Source: an uncultured Collinsella sp.
Lineage (GTDB): Bacteria; Actinomycetota; Coriobacteriia; Coriobacteriales; Coriobacteriaceae
Length of the DNA stretch: 49,791 bases
Direction: 5' to 3'
Assembly: GCA_900550965.1 (NCBI GenBank)
Contig: URUC01000001.1
Coordinates: forward strand, 1 to 49,791
Positions 41,401 through 48,836 of the stretch are shown here, piece by piece. How positions within the stretch are numbered: position 1 is the first letter of the stretch; each line of letters opens with the position of its first letter. A program made the position numbers and the translations under genes. The notes beneath the pieces were generated by a model, which worked only from the letters and a program-made list of their open reading frames with translations, made no database searches and was not told the origin of the DNA.

Positions 41401-41614
41401 TGCCGTCGTCGCGCATCGCGGACTCGGCAAACTCGATTTTGTATGGCTTTTTCTCAGGTTGCAGTACGGGAAACTGCTCACGTACGCGTTGCTCAACGTC
41501 CTTGGCCGTATAGCCGACCTTCAGGATTCCTTTGTGGTTGGGATCAGTATCGGAATAGGCATAGATGGCCGGATGGGCGTCAGGGCGCTGAGGGAAGAAA
41601 TCTTGCGTAGGCAT
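38477..41614 (-). CDS. GIY-YIG domain / superfamily 2 helicase of a restriction-like system
   Basis: A 1,045-residue protein. Residues ~10-50 resemble the GIY-YIG/T5orf172 fold (AIYAYSDTDPNHKGILKVGY then TAKDVEQRVREQF). The DEAD/DEAH-type helicase follows: Walker A AKMRFGKT, motif II VVFDEYHFGAW (DEYH), motif III FLSGTPFRAL, motif V TTGVTVKPW and motif VI QTAFRVQSPW. A Lys/Glu-rich coiled stretch (EKKELTEEEKEFKSKRKEI) is in the middle, and the C-terminus has an SH3/Tudor-like segment (YRVIHKGLGGGTVKRINGG), like that of PcrA. The start at 41614 is 2 nt after the stop of the methylase gene, so translation is coupled. Likely the DNA-translocating restriction subunit, driven by ATP. Confidence 0.85.
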   Translation of the reverse strand: MPTQDFFPQRPDAHPAIYAYSDTDPNHKGILKVGYTAKDVEQRVREQFPVLQPEKKPYKIEFAESAMRDDGTFFLDHPVHDWLEAHGCENINGEWYRCTPDQVRAGWIAVRDRTENDEARDQDFSMRPEQAEAVRRTREYFESVTAEGSQRTPKFLWNAKMRFGKTFATYELAKSMGMRRVLVLTFKPAVQSAWQEDLNRHVDFEGWQFVSRGGKQYEDCDPQRPIVCFGSFQDYLGRDSNGNIKARHEWVRLEDWDLVVFDEYHFGAWRETAKKLFDSIDEDEEKAVHEEVKVTGNEQDETWLPIVTKYFLFLSGTPFRALNSGEFIEEQIFNWTYSDEQEAKANWNPADGDNPYASLPRMVMLTYQMPEEIKRIALNTETNQFDLNVFFSAEGEGEDAQFKFKDHVQMWLDLMRGQHMPATKDELKLGEKPAMPFSDIRLLNVLGHTLWFLPNVASCYAMANLLKERQNTFYHDFKINVCAGAAAGIGLDALPPVQRSMREPLESRTITLSCGKLTTGVTVKPWTGVFMLSNVKSAETYFQTAFRVQSPWTVKDDDGRTQIIKNECYVFDFALDRALTMVSDYSTQLATDPKKGPEQKVDEFVKFLPVLAYDGSRMKEISAAEVLDIAMAGTSATLLAKRWESALLVNVDNDTLRRLLANDEAINALMNIEGFRSLNDDIKTIINKSEAVKKVKKEKGESLTPKEKKELTEEEKEFKSKRKEIQTKLIKFATRIPVFMYLTDYREETLHDVITQLEPGLFKKVTGLSVDDFNLLVGLGVFNAPLMNDAVYKFRRYEDASLVYTGVNKHAGERVGLYDTTLSEYDYLAAKQQESMIAPDGSAIDLTSAEPVTRPVEQIGKFPVVQKVAQQKVVQQTEKPKASAEPVSTTVSTKTDWVADVLTNRGIEFVDKREKSGALWALGGVELAPAMGTLRDRGADFTFKPSGGKATKFKEAWYLTGYPDELNDDVAEETPAIDYSKVVPGYRVIHKGLGGGTVKRINGGLISVAFDDSPNRQRAFTFPGAFEQGLLSHAAMAESDGPICL

Positions 41615-41616
41615 AG

Positions 41617-43161
41617 CTATTCCATTCCGGGAATCGAGCTGCACACATCGTCTATCTCAGACTCGTCTAGCCCATACTTTTCAAATAGTTCTTCATCAGT
41701 CCAAGCATGGCTCCAGTCTTGGACCGGAACGAATTCAAACGCCTTCGGAGCCATATCCTGCGTGGCCGTCCTGGTTGCAACAAGATATCGAACGAAACGC
41801 GTCTTCAGATACTGAATTAAGTTATTTGCCTCAGAAGCAGATGCACCAAGAACAAAAACGTTATATGTGTTCGAACTGCATGACCCCGGTTCAGCAAGTT
41901 TCGGCTTTCCGAGAATTGTGCCACCGGGATTGCCGGCTCGCGGAATAAGAACCTTGTACTTTTGGACATCGCCGGCGTTTCGCGTGACATTCTTCTGTTC
42001 AATCCAGCACTCGCCATGCGCGATATACACCTTAGTCGCGAACGCGCCCGTCTTGTTCTTTTTAACTGGATATGACGAAGATCCGTCAGCGGTCTGGAGA
42101 GAACCGTCGGTACCGTTCCATAGGGCGCGAGTGTGGAACCCAAAGTAACGGCCAGCGTTTAATTCTTCCGAAAGCGGCTTTTCCTGCATGCTGCGTATCT
42201 TCTTTAAAATGGATATCTGTTTTGAACTCCTAATGAAGGTTTCCATCCCGTCCTCCAGTAATGGCCTCTCATCCATCGAGACGTCGTTACCGTCATGCGA
42301 GTAGACACGACAAAGCCCCCTATGGTCTCGATCCCAAAGGAAATAACAGACACCGCCTTTAATCTCGACACCGGGAAAGCAATCTGACGCATTCACATAA
42401 TCATGGAGCTCCCTGATGCGGTCGTCATGCAACATCTCAGCTCTAAACGAATCTAATCCTCTGCCGCCGGCATACCACCTCGCGGGAATGATCATCGTTA
42501 AATAGCGGGGGCTTAGTTTCATGCCCTGCTGGACAAACTTATGGTAAATCGGCATCGCACTGGCGCCATTGCCGCCATCGCTTAACTGATAAGGAGGATT
42601 GCCAATTACTACGTCGAATTTCATAGGAAACAGTTCCCCTGGATTATCTTGATGGATGAATTCATACGCATGGGTTTCAAGTTCGGCATCGCGTTTGTAC
42701 TCTTTCTCCGAGGCACCACAATACCGACACCTGCCATTAAGCCATTTGTGTTCGCAACGTCCGTACCTGATATTCCCGTCAGAGCTATCAAATTCCACCA
42801 CTGAATAGCGACTGTTAGCATATTTGGAACAATATGCACTGCGACGAGACAACAAGCCCGTCAGCTCTGTAAGTGCGACACCGTAGACTTGCTTCTTGAG
42901 AATATGCTCAAGGCGCTCATCGAGAACGGGATAATCATCCTGCAGCCCCTCGATGAGGCGCTTGGTTATTTCACGAAGAAAGACGCCGGATTTGCAGGAT
43001 GGATCAAGGAAGGTGGCTTCCGGATCCGACCAGATTTTCTTCGGAAGCATATCTAGCATTTGGTTGGCCATCTCGGGCGGGGTAAAAACCTCATCGCTCG
43101 ATAGATTCGCGAGGCATGACAAGACGTCAGGATTGTACGTTGTGTCGTATAATCCACTCAT
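41617..43161 (-). CDS. Eco57I-type N6-adenine DNA methyltransferase
   Basis: A 514-residue adenine-specific DNA methylase. Motif I for SAM is FLDPSCKSGVF (51-61) after VFTPPEMANQMLDML, and the catalytic motif IV is VIGNPPYQL (NPPY, 188-191), followed by YLTMIIPARWYAGG and SDCFPGVEIKGGVCYFLWD, as in Eco57I-type enzymes. A C-x-H-x6-C-x2-C group (C136, H138, C145, C148) lies between them, perhaps binding zinc. The C-terminal ~200 residues act as target-recognition region. The start overlaps the stop of the previous gene by 4 bp (ATGA). With the helicase and nuclease genes downstream it would protect host DNA by methylating the recognition site. Confidence 0.88.
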   Translation of the reverse strand: MSGLYDTTYNPDVLSCLANLSSDEVFTPPEMANQMLDMLPKKIWSDPEATFLDPSCKSGVFLREITKRLIEGLQDDYPVLDERLEHILKKQVYGVALTELTGLLSRRSAYCSKYANSRYSVVEFDSSDGNIRYGRCEHKWLNGRCRYCGASEKEYKRDAELETHAYEFIHQDNPGELFPMKFDVVIGNPPYQLSDGGNGASAMPIYHKFVQQGMKLSPRYLTMIIPARWYAGGRGLDSFRAEMLHDDRIRELHDYVNASDCFPGVEIKGGVCYFLWDRDHRGLCRVYSHDGNDVSMDERPLLEDGMETFIRSSKQISILKKIRSMQEKPLSEELNAGRYFGFHTRALWNGTDGSLQTADGSSSYPVKKNKTGAFATKVYIAHGECWIEQKNVTRNAGDVQKYKVLIPRAGNPGGTILGKPKLAEPGSCSSNTYNVFVLGASASEANNLIQYLKTRFVRYLVATRTATQDMAPKAFEFVPVQDWSHAWTDEELFEKYGLDESEIDDVCSSIPGME

Positions 43162-43868
43162 GCTGCAGCTCCTATCTGATAAATGCTCGTCAAAGGATAT
43201 TCCCGAATCGGCAGAGGAATGTATGCCTTAACGCTTTCGTCGTATTCCCATTCCGACGCAGGAGAGCCAGAAGAACCAAAAAGGCTCATTTGCTGCCGCT
43301 GCCCCTCAAGAAGTTCGTCAAGGCGAAAATCGCGGCGCTTGACCCTATCCCCCATCGCCAAAGACCACTCAGAGAAGATGATTGGCTCGTCGGTATCTTC
43401 CTGACTCTCGTCCACAAGACGCATCGAGAGAGCATTACCGCAAAGGATGTTCATATCAATCACAGTGCGGATTGTATCTAAGAATGCGGCGTTGACGCGA
43501 CCTTTCGCCACCTTGGCATATTCTCCGATGAACTGCTCAAAAAGACGCTTGCGACAGGCTGCAGCGTTGTCAGACAGGAGATCCACGCCGTAGAGAGAGG
43601 AAACCGCCACAAACGCATGTCGTTCGTAGTCAATAGATGAACTGCCGTAGCGCCTTTTCACGACCTCAAGCTTGCGGCGCAGAACTTCAGCAAGAAAGTT
43701 ACCATCGCCACAGGCCGGCTCCAAGAACCGGGAATCGATGCGCTCGCACTCACCCTCTACCATGTCGAGCATTGCATTAACCTCGCGTTCGTTGGTGAAT
43801 ACCTCACCATGGTCGACGACACGCTCTCTTGATTTAATCTGTTTATCCACGACCGCGGCCCCTAGCAT
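43158..43868 (-). CDS. Second methylase-fold protein lacking a catalytic NPPY
   Basis: A 236-residue protein with a methylase N-terminal half: GEVFTNEREVNAMLDM, SAM-binding motif I FLEPACGDGNFLAEVL (48-63), and LYGVDLLSDNAAACRKRLF, the motif II region. Where motif IV (NPPY) is expected, the protein reads ILCGNALSMRLVDESQ and then PIIFSEWSLAMGDRVKRRDF, so it is unlikely to methylate alone. It probably pairs with the NPPY-containing protein encoded next, which it overlaps by 4 bp. Start: GAGGG 7 nt before ATG 43868. It follows a small membrane protein gene after 47 bp that hold two palindromes. Confidence 0.75.
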   Translation of the reverse strand: MLGAAVVDKQIKSRERVVDHGEVFTNEREVNAMLDMVEGECERIDSRFLEPACGDGNFLAEVLRRKLEVVKRRYGSSSIDYERHAFVAVSSLYGVDLLSDNAAACRKRLFEQFIGEYAKVAKGRVNAAFLDTIRTVIDMNILCGNALSMRLVDESQEDTDEPIIFSEWSLAMGDRVKRRDFRLDELLEGQRQQMSLFGSSGSPASEWEYDESVKAYIPLPIREYPLTSIYQIGAAA

Positions 43869-43880
43869 ACAATTTCCCTC

Positions 43881-43915
43881 AATGGTACGGTCACCATTCT
43901 CGCATGTTCGCGAAC
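43881..43915. promoter_or_regulatory. Two palindromes upstream of the methylase genes
   Basis: GTTCGCGAAC at 43906-43915 is a perfect 10-bp palindrome, and AATGGT-N6-ACCATT at 43881-43898 an interrupted one. They fill the 47-bp gap between the small membrane protein gene and the first methylase-fold gene. Restriction-modification operons often use such operators to time expression, but no controller gene is recognised here. Confidence 0.45.
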
Positions 43916-44395
43916 TTACTTAGCCTTACAATCCTGCCTTGCCTCCTCAATAGTCTCAATATGATCCAGGGCACACAGCAGCCTTGTCTTCTTTAGCTCA
44001 AATTGAAACCTAGCGACTGAATACACCAGTAAGCCAACTAGAACAGCCGCCGGAAACAGAGATGCATTCAAGTTACCGAAAAAGGGTATTGCTTTTTGAT
44101 TAGCCCATCCAAAGACCTTAAAGCCGGTTGCAACTGTTAAGACCAAGCCAATGACGGTGGGGCTCCAATCCGTATAACATGTCTTTTCAACCGCCCACTT
44201 AACTATCCCGCATTTCTTGTACAGACCAATGTTCGTGCCTCGTCCATCCGGAGAAAAGTCCATCTCCGTAATTAGATCGATTAATTCAGCCTCACTGTAG
44301 CCGCTTTCCTTGAATCTTTTAATGAAGAAACCTCCTGGTCCAGGACCACAGATAGGACGGTTTACACGAAACAGTTCCTTATAGGCGATTTCCAT
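43916..44395 (-). CDS. Small two-helix membrane protein at the head of the restriction-like operon
   Basis: A 159-residue protein. A soluble N-terminal part contains YSEAELIDLITEMDFSPDG, followed by two hydrophobic helices (about residues 79-97, SPTVIGLVLTVATGFKVFG, and 111-129, LFPAAVLVGLLVYSVARF) and a short acidic cytoplasmic tail. I do not recognise the family. Start: AAGGAG 6 nt before ATG 44395. It is AT-richer than the genes at 44483 and beyond. Close spacing (47 bp) to the methylase-fold genes suggests co-transcription. A membrane component is not part of classical restriction-modification systems, so it may be an effector, an anchor, or a passenger gene. Confidence 0.7.
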   Translation of the reverse strand: MEIAYKELFRVNRPICGPGPGGFFIKRFKESGYSEAELIDLITEMDFSPDGRGTNIGLYKKCGIVKWAVEKTCYTDWSPTVIGLVLTVATGFKVFGWANQKAIPFFGNLNASLFPAAVLVGLLVYSVARFQFELKKTRLLCALDHIETIEEARQDCKAK

Positions 44396-44482
44396 TGTTA
44401 ACTCCTTAAAGTACGGGTGCCATTTACGCTATCGTTCTATCATTTCGTCCGGACAGATTTTTATCGGACTGCAAGCAACCAT

Positions 44483-45316
44483 TCACAAGGACATCCCGTT
44501 CAGCAAATCCTCGTCCGGTTGCTCACCGCGCTCCTCATATCCGCGCTCAAGCTTTTTCCCAAGCGCCGCAGCGCAACGCTTCGTTTCATCGGCAAACAGG
44601 TCATCGATAGCTCTGTCGATTCGCACGCAGGTCTGCCGATGCTCGTTTTTCCAGGGCAGGTCGAGTCCCAGGCTCTCGTCCCAATAGCCGCCAAGCTTTG
44701 CGTTGAACACTTCCTCGGGATATAGCACGTCGCTGCGGATGCCCTCAACCGTATCGTCCTCGTCCATATCGGGAGCAGCACCGCCCTGTTCAAGATACCT
44801 GCGCAGCTCCTTTTCCTCCCGGATGCAATTCAGCACGCTCGCGCATACCGCAGCCAAAAAGCGGTAGCGCTCGCATAGGTCCCACTCGCCGCCGAGCCAT
44901 ACGCGATAGCCCAACATAACGCTCGCGGACTCCTCGCCCAGCGGGAGCAACTCCCACGAATACACATCGACAAGCGCATCTTCCCCTAGCCTTTGCACGC
45001 CGTCGCGCGTAAAGGCGCACGGGCTCACATCGTAATGGCCAAAGCTGCGACCTGCACCACGGCGATTGATGACGTGCTTGGGCAACAGGACGATCTTGTC
45101 GCTGGGCTCGGGATCAATCTTGCGCAGCTTTTTGAGCTTGCGGCGGGCGCGCTTTAGGCCGCGATCGCTATCGCCGCGGCCGCAGCCGCCCGGCTTGCCG
45201 CCGTATCGCAGGGCAACCTCGCGTGCCAGGATCTTTGTGTCCGCAGCGCACAGCAGGTCGCTCACGGTGGGCAGATCTTCCCACTCAATACCGTCGACAT
45301 CCCAAATCCTGCTCAT
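44483..45316 (-). CDS. Protein of unknown function downstream of clpP
   Basis: A 277-residue soluble protein. A basic patch (RGLKRARRKLKKLRK, about residues 52-66) follows an N-terminal acidic part (SRIWDVDGIEWEDLPTVSDL), so it may bind nucleic acid. The centre has SFGHYDVSPCAFTRDGVQRL, VYSWELLPLG and a hydrophobic ASVMLGYRVWLGGEWDLCERYRFL; the end is charged. I do not recognise the family. The start at 45316 is chosen because GAGG lies 6 nt upstream; a TTG 6 nt earlier is an alternative. It begins 74 bp after the clpP stop, so it is probably part of the same minus-strand operon. Confidence 0.7.
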   Translation of the reverse strand: MSRIWDVDGIEWEDLPTVSDLLCAADTKILAREVALRYGGKPGGCGRGDSDRGLKRARRKLKKLRKIDPEPSDKIVLLPKHVINRRGAGRSFGHYDVSPCAFTRDGVQRLGEDALVDVYSWELLPLGEESASVMLGYRVWLGGEWDLCERYRFLAAVCASVLNCIREEKELRRYLEQGGAAPDMDEDDTVEGIRSDVLYPEEVFNAKLGGYWDESLGLDLPWKNEHRQTCVRIDRAIDDLFADETKRCAAALGKKLERGYEERGEQPDEDLLNGMSL

Positions 45317-45390
45317 GTTCAACCTCTTTCTGGCTGTTCAACTACGTGCTCATTCGCCCTGTTTAACGTGCTTGTAAGGCATGCGCCCCA

Positions 45391-45993
45391 CTAGAGCGCT
45401 TTCTTGCTGGGCGCAATCACTTCGTCCACCAGGCCCAGTTCTAGGGCGCGTTTGGCGTTACACCAGCAGTCGCGCTCGGTGAGCTCATGGAACTCCTGAG
45501 CGCTCAGGTTGCCGTGCTCGGCCAGTAGCTCGTCCAGCTCGGCACGCATGGCTGCCGCATGCTGGGCCACAATCTCGATATCGGTCTGCTGCGCCATGCC
45601 CGTGCCGCCCATTAGCTGGTGAATGAGCACCTGCGTGTGGCGGTACACCTGGCGGTGGTCGCCGCAGGCCAAGATCACCGCGGCCATCGAGGCCACGACG
45701 CCCTCACCCACCGTGATCACGGGGCAATCGAGCGACTGCATGGTGTCGATGAGCGCCAGCCCCGCCGTAACGCTGCCGCCCGGGCTATTGATGATGAGGG
45801 TGATGGGCTCGGCCGCGCTTTGATGTTCCAGCACCAGCATGGACTTAATAAGGCCGTTGCAGGTCACATCGTTGACCTCGCCCTCCAGCAGCAGCACGCG
45901 GCTGTTAAGCAGCTCGCTTGCCATATCGACGGCGGCAACGCGGCCGTCCTTGGACTTCTTGATGATGCTGGGCTCACGATACATAACGGACAT
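45391..45993 (-). CDS. clpP: ClpP-like serine protease, accessory copy
   Basis: A 200-residue caseinolytic protease proteolytic subunit. The triad is intact: Ser102 in GEGVVASMAAVILACGD, His125 in QVLIHQLMGG, and Asp175 in ERDCWCNAKRALELGLVDEV. The oligomerisation helices and PGGSVTAGLALIDTMQ also follow ClpP. It differs from typical chromosomal ClpP in the motif around Ser (V-A-S-M-A instead of G-x-S-A/M-A with a preceding A/G), its short N-terminus and the lone position inside an accessory region between a VirD4-like gene and an unknown gene, without clpX or tig beside it. It would need an AAA+ partner; the ClpX-like protein encoded at 24684 is the obvious candidate within this window. Start: GAAGGGAA before ATG 45993. 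Confidence 0.88.
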   Translation of the reverse strand: MSVMYREPSIIKKSKDGRVAAVDMASELLNSRVLLLEGEVNDVTCNGLIKSMLVLEHQSAAEPITLIINSPGGSVTAGLALIDTMQSLDCPVITVGEGVVASMAAVILACGDHRQVYRHTQVLIHQLMGGTGMAQQTDIEIVAQHAAAMRAELDELLAEHGNLSAQEFHELTERDCWCNAKRALELGLVDEVIAPSKKAL

Positions 45994-46033
45994 GGCAATT
46001 CCCTTCTAAACGGAATCGGTAAGGAGGCAAAAA

Positions 46034-46070
46034 CTGGACCGCACGGCTTACGGCTAACGGAAGCCGTGCG
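46034..46070 (-). terminator. Hairpin between the VirD4-like and clpP genes
   Basis: CGCACGGCTT (46040-46049) and AAGCCGTGCG (46061-46070) form a perfect 10-bp stem; on the minus strand GTCCAGTTTTTG follows 4 nt later. It may limit transcription into clpP or act as an attenuator. Confidence 0.55.
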
Positions 46071-46108
46071 ACAAAATATGCAAGATGGGATACACAAAGC
46101 TGCAGGGA

Positions 46109-47593
46109 CTAATCCCTTAGCCACTTAGCTGCATTGGGATGGTCGTCGCAAAAGTACTTCTTGGCGCGGAAGGGACGCATGCCGGTCACCTTGACCAGGC
46201 AATCGGTGCGAGGCATAAGCCCAACCTCGCCTGGGGTCATCACGCAACCGCGCACATCTACGGCAGTGCGCTCGGCGCCCACGTACTTGGTGCCCAAAAC
46301 CGACTCGCCACACAGTTCGCTTATGTAGTTCTGCGTCGCGATGTTGCTGCCGCCACCCATATAGACCAAGCTATCGCAGTTATCGAGGATGGTAAGCGCC
46401 GTTGATTTGCCGTACACGACATCGAGCTGGCTCAGCGATTGCGCACACATCAAAAAGCTAATGCCGCGACTGCGCACGGTCGCAATGCTGCGCTCAAAAT
46501 CGGGGATGCGTCCCACATTGGGAAACTCATCGAGCACAAACTGCACGCGACGCTGCAAATGGCCGCTGGGGCTGGCATCGGCACGGCGCTGGGCAAGGTT
46601 AAACAGCTGCTTAAGGGCAACGTTCGCAAGCCATGCATTAGCCGAATCGTTGTCGCTCACTTTAAGATCGATCACGCGCTTGCCCTCGTCAATACGATCA
46701 AGACGCATCTCGTCATTCTCAAAAACGCGCATGAGCTGAGGCGTCTTAAGCCGCGAGATAGTTGCATTGAGCGTGATCAGAATACTCTTAAGCGTCCTAT
46801 CTGCCGCACCTCGAAAATCGCGATACTGCTCAACGCCATACAGATCAGCGTTCTCCGCACCATACTTATCGAGAAACTCCCTGGACTCTACCTCTTCTAC
46901 AAGGTAGTCCAACGGGAATCGCCCCTCACCATCTCCCGTAACCTTGATGAGCGCAGCCAGTTTAAAGACGTTGTTCATCTTAAGGTAGCGGCGCGGAGCC
47001 TCAGGATCCCCGCCTGGCGCAAATGTGCCAGCAAGGCACTCCAGGAGGAACAGGATTCCAACAATCGCTCGAAGCAGCAGGTCGTTCGCGTTGTCCCAAA
47101 ACGGGTCGTTCCTAAAGCTGCGCCTGTCAGGATCGATCCCCTCCATGATTGCCGCCACCGTGGTGGGGATATCCTCGACATCCATCACGTAGCGCAGGGG
47201 ATCGTACCCGGACGACTGCTCGGGATTGATGGTGTCGAGAACCGTTACCTCGTAGCCGTCCTCTTCAAAGCCTTTTCCCGTGCGGCGCAGTAACTCGCCC
47301 TTGGTGTCTGTGACCACATAGCAGCACTCGTGGTGGTTGAGCAGGTTGGGCAAAACGAAACTCGCTGTTTTGCCGCTACCAGTACCGCCAAAGGCAAAAA
47401 CATTGTTGGACACGCTTGTCTCCCAGTGCTTGTCGCCCTCGTAGAAAGCCACCGTGGCACCTTGCGCCAAGATCACATCGCGCTGCTCATCGCCGGATGA
47501 CAGCGCCTGCATCTCCTCCTTAGTCGCCCACTTCTTGGTCTGATACTCCGTTTGCTGCGCGGCCTCGTAGCCGTACATCTTGATGACTGACAT
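46109..47593 (-). CDS. VirD4/TraG-like coupling ATPase without N-terminal membrane helices
   Basis: A 494-residue P-loop ATPase of the VirD4/TraG type. Walker A is FAFGGTGSGKTASFVLPNLL (69-76 for GGTGSGKT), followed by CYVVTDTKGELLRRTG; Walker B is FVLDEFPNVGRIPDFE at about residue 350, then ATVRSRGISFLMCAQSLSQL and the late TKYVGAERTAVDVRG. These enzymes normally carry two N-terminal transmembrane helices and recruit DNA-protein complexes to a type IV secretion channel. Here the protein starts only 68 residues before Walker A, and no helix is seen. The start at 47593 has AAAGGAG upstream. It lies 37 bp after the 47631 gene and 115 bp before clpP. No relaxase, VirB4 or other transfer gene is in the window. 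Confidence 0.85.
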   Translation of the reverse strand: MSVIKMYGYEAAQQTEYQTKKWATKEEMQALSSGDEQRDVILAQGATVAFYEGDKHWETSVSNNVFAFGGTGSGKTASFVLPNLLNHHECCYVVTDTKGELLRRTGKGFEEDGYEVTVLDTINPEQSSGYDPLRYVMDVEDIPTTVAAIMEGIDPDRRSFRNDPFWDNANDLLLRAIVGILFLLECLAGTFAPGGDPEAPRRYLKMNNVFKLAALIKVTGDGEGRFPLDYLVEEVESREFLDKYGAENADLYGVEQYRDFRGAADRTLKSILITLNATISRLKTPQLMRVFENDEMRLDRIDEGKRVIDLKVSDNDSANAWLANVALKQLFNLAQRRADASPSGHLQRRVQFVLDEFPNVGRIPDFERSIATVRSRGISFLMCAQSLSQLDVVYGKSTALTILDNCDSLVYMGGGSNIATQNYISELCGESVLGTKYVGAERTAVDVRGCVMTPGEVGLMPRTDCLVKVTGMRPFRAKKYFCDDHPNAAKWLRD

Positions 47594-47630
47594 GGCGTGG
47601 CTCCTTTCTTGTCCGTGACGTTGGTGGTTG

Positions 47631-48548
47631 TTAAGCAATGCGATCGACACCGTCGTCCTCATTGAGCTGTGCCGAGCGCGACGACTTGGTCGCGTGGCCG
47701 ATCAGGCGCTCGGCCTGCGCCAGATAACTCTCGCGAGCAGCAGTTGAAACCGTCCCGTCGCGCAGATACGCAAGCAATGCATTAATCATCAGCTTGTCGA
47801 GCAGGTCGTATCCCTTGGCCCGAGCGCAGTTGAGGAGGTAGCGGTCCTGAAGCCCCCGTACCTTAGTTGCCAAATCGATTTCCATCTTTTCCTCCATGTA
47901 ATAAAAAGTGTGTCGTTCGTCCAAAAGTGCCTCAAACGGGCGTTTGACGCATAACTCAAAGTTGAAACGCGGACTCGTATCGAACACGCGTCGTTGCACC
48001 TTGAGGTAGCGCTTATAAAACATGACGGCATCATCTTCATCCGCCGTAAAGCCACGCGATCCATCGCGGTGCAGCCGGTCGTAAGGCTTTTTGCTATCGA
48101 TATGGCGCACGAATGGGGACGGAATATAGGCATCCTTCTTGACGTTGTACTTCATCCCTGTCGTAACCTGCTCAAACAAGAGAACGCCAGCTGACTTAAA
48201 AGCCGCATTACATCCATGCCTAAACATGCTCACCACGGCTGCCACGCTGCCCATGCAGCTATCGCGCGGGGAAAAATACAGCGAAAGCAAAGCGAGCGTC
48301 GCAGCAGTCAAAAGCTCGCGGGCCTCGTGTACATCGGCTCGATACTGCTCGGGCACCAGCCCGGGAATATCGGGCGAGCGCTCTTCCAGCACGCCAACGA
48401 GCGATTTAGCCAGGCGCTCGACGTTCTTCTCGCCGCAGTACGGACACGGAAGTGGCAGCTCTGCCTTCCTGTTCACTTCGCACATACCGCGGAGATCCTC
48501 GTCGATCGCACTGAGGAATGCCTCGTAAATACTGTCCCGTTTCTTCAT
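47631..48548 (-). CDS. Protein of unknown function, first gene of the VirD4-like/clpP operon
   Basis: A 305-residue soluble protein. One CxxC (PCPYCGEKN, about residues 34-42) in the N-terminal part may bind metal with other Cys or His residues, but no second pair is evident. The remainder is helical with many Arg/Lys and aromatic residues (DDAVMFYKRYLKVQRRVFD, LDERHTFYYMEEKMEID) and a C-terminal half of short helices ending DGVDRIA. I do not recognise the family. The start ATG 48548 has a modest AGAAAGAAG upstream. It is followed by the VirD4-like gene after 37 bp. It is divergent from the second methylase-like gene at 48837, with GTTCTA-type repeats between. Confidence 0.7.
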   Translation of the reverse strand: MKKRDSIYEAFLSAIDEDLRGMCEVNRKAELPLPCPYCGEKNVERLAKSLVGVLEERSPDIPGLVPEQYRADVHEARELLTAATLALLSLYFSPRDSCMGSVAAVVSMFRHGCNAAFKSAGVLLFEQVTTGMKYNVKKDAYIPSPFVRHIDSKKPYDRLHRDGSRGFTADEDDAVMFYKRYLKVQRRVFDTSPRFNFELCVKRPFEALLDERHTFYYMEEKMEIDLATKVRGLQDRYLLNCARAKGYDLLDKLMINALLAYLRDGTVSTAARESYLAQAERLIGHATKSSRSAQLNEDDGVDRIA

Positions 48549-48591
48549 GAATGCTTCTTTCTATCCGGTTTCAGGTGGTTGATGTAAGTCT

Positions 48592-48624
48592 GTTCTAAGT
48601 TCTAGAATGTTCTGACGCTAGAAC
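48592..48624. promoter_or_regulatory. Cluster of GTTCTA-type half-sites, candidate operator
   Basis: GTTCTA occurs at 48592-48597 and 48599-48604, GTTCTG at 48609-48614, and an inverted CTAGAAC at 48618-48624. GTTCTAG-N12-CTAGAAC is a perfect inverted repeat. It lies 44-76 bp before the ATG of the 47631-48548 gene, a suitable place for a repressor. Confidence 0.5.
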
Positions 48625-48798
48625 GATGATTATTGATCTAACCTGTAGTTTCATAAGTGAAATCATCCTGCTCGATTGCTTAGTTTGCCTAAAGGCTACA
48701 AAGCGAATGTATCAAGCAATTGCTATTGAGTTGGCTTTGGATTGCTTCGAGGATAGCACAGCGTGCTGTTCTCGTCATTAGAAATTTTAGTATTTTTC

Positions 48799-48807
48799 TG
48801 CTAATAT
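48799..48807 (+). promoter_or_regulatory. Extended -10 promoter of the second methylase-like gene
   Basis: TGCTAATAT combines a TG extended -10 element with TAATAT. Transcription from about 48814 would give a ~23-nt leader containing AGAAAGGG before the ATG at 48837. No convincing -35 box is seen, as is normal for extended -10 promoters. The surrounding 48780-48815 is AT-rich. Confidence 0.55.
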
Positions 48808-48836
48808 AAACCCACTGAGAAGAAAGGGCTCTATAC

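Noticed and set aside
45391..48548. Part of a complete integrative conjugative element
   Set aside because: Only a VirD4-like ATPase is present; no relaxase, VirB4, integrase or attachment site is visible, so an element cannot be claimed.
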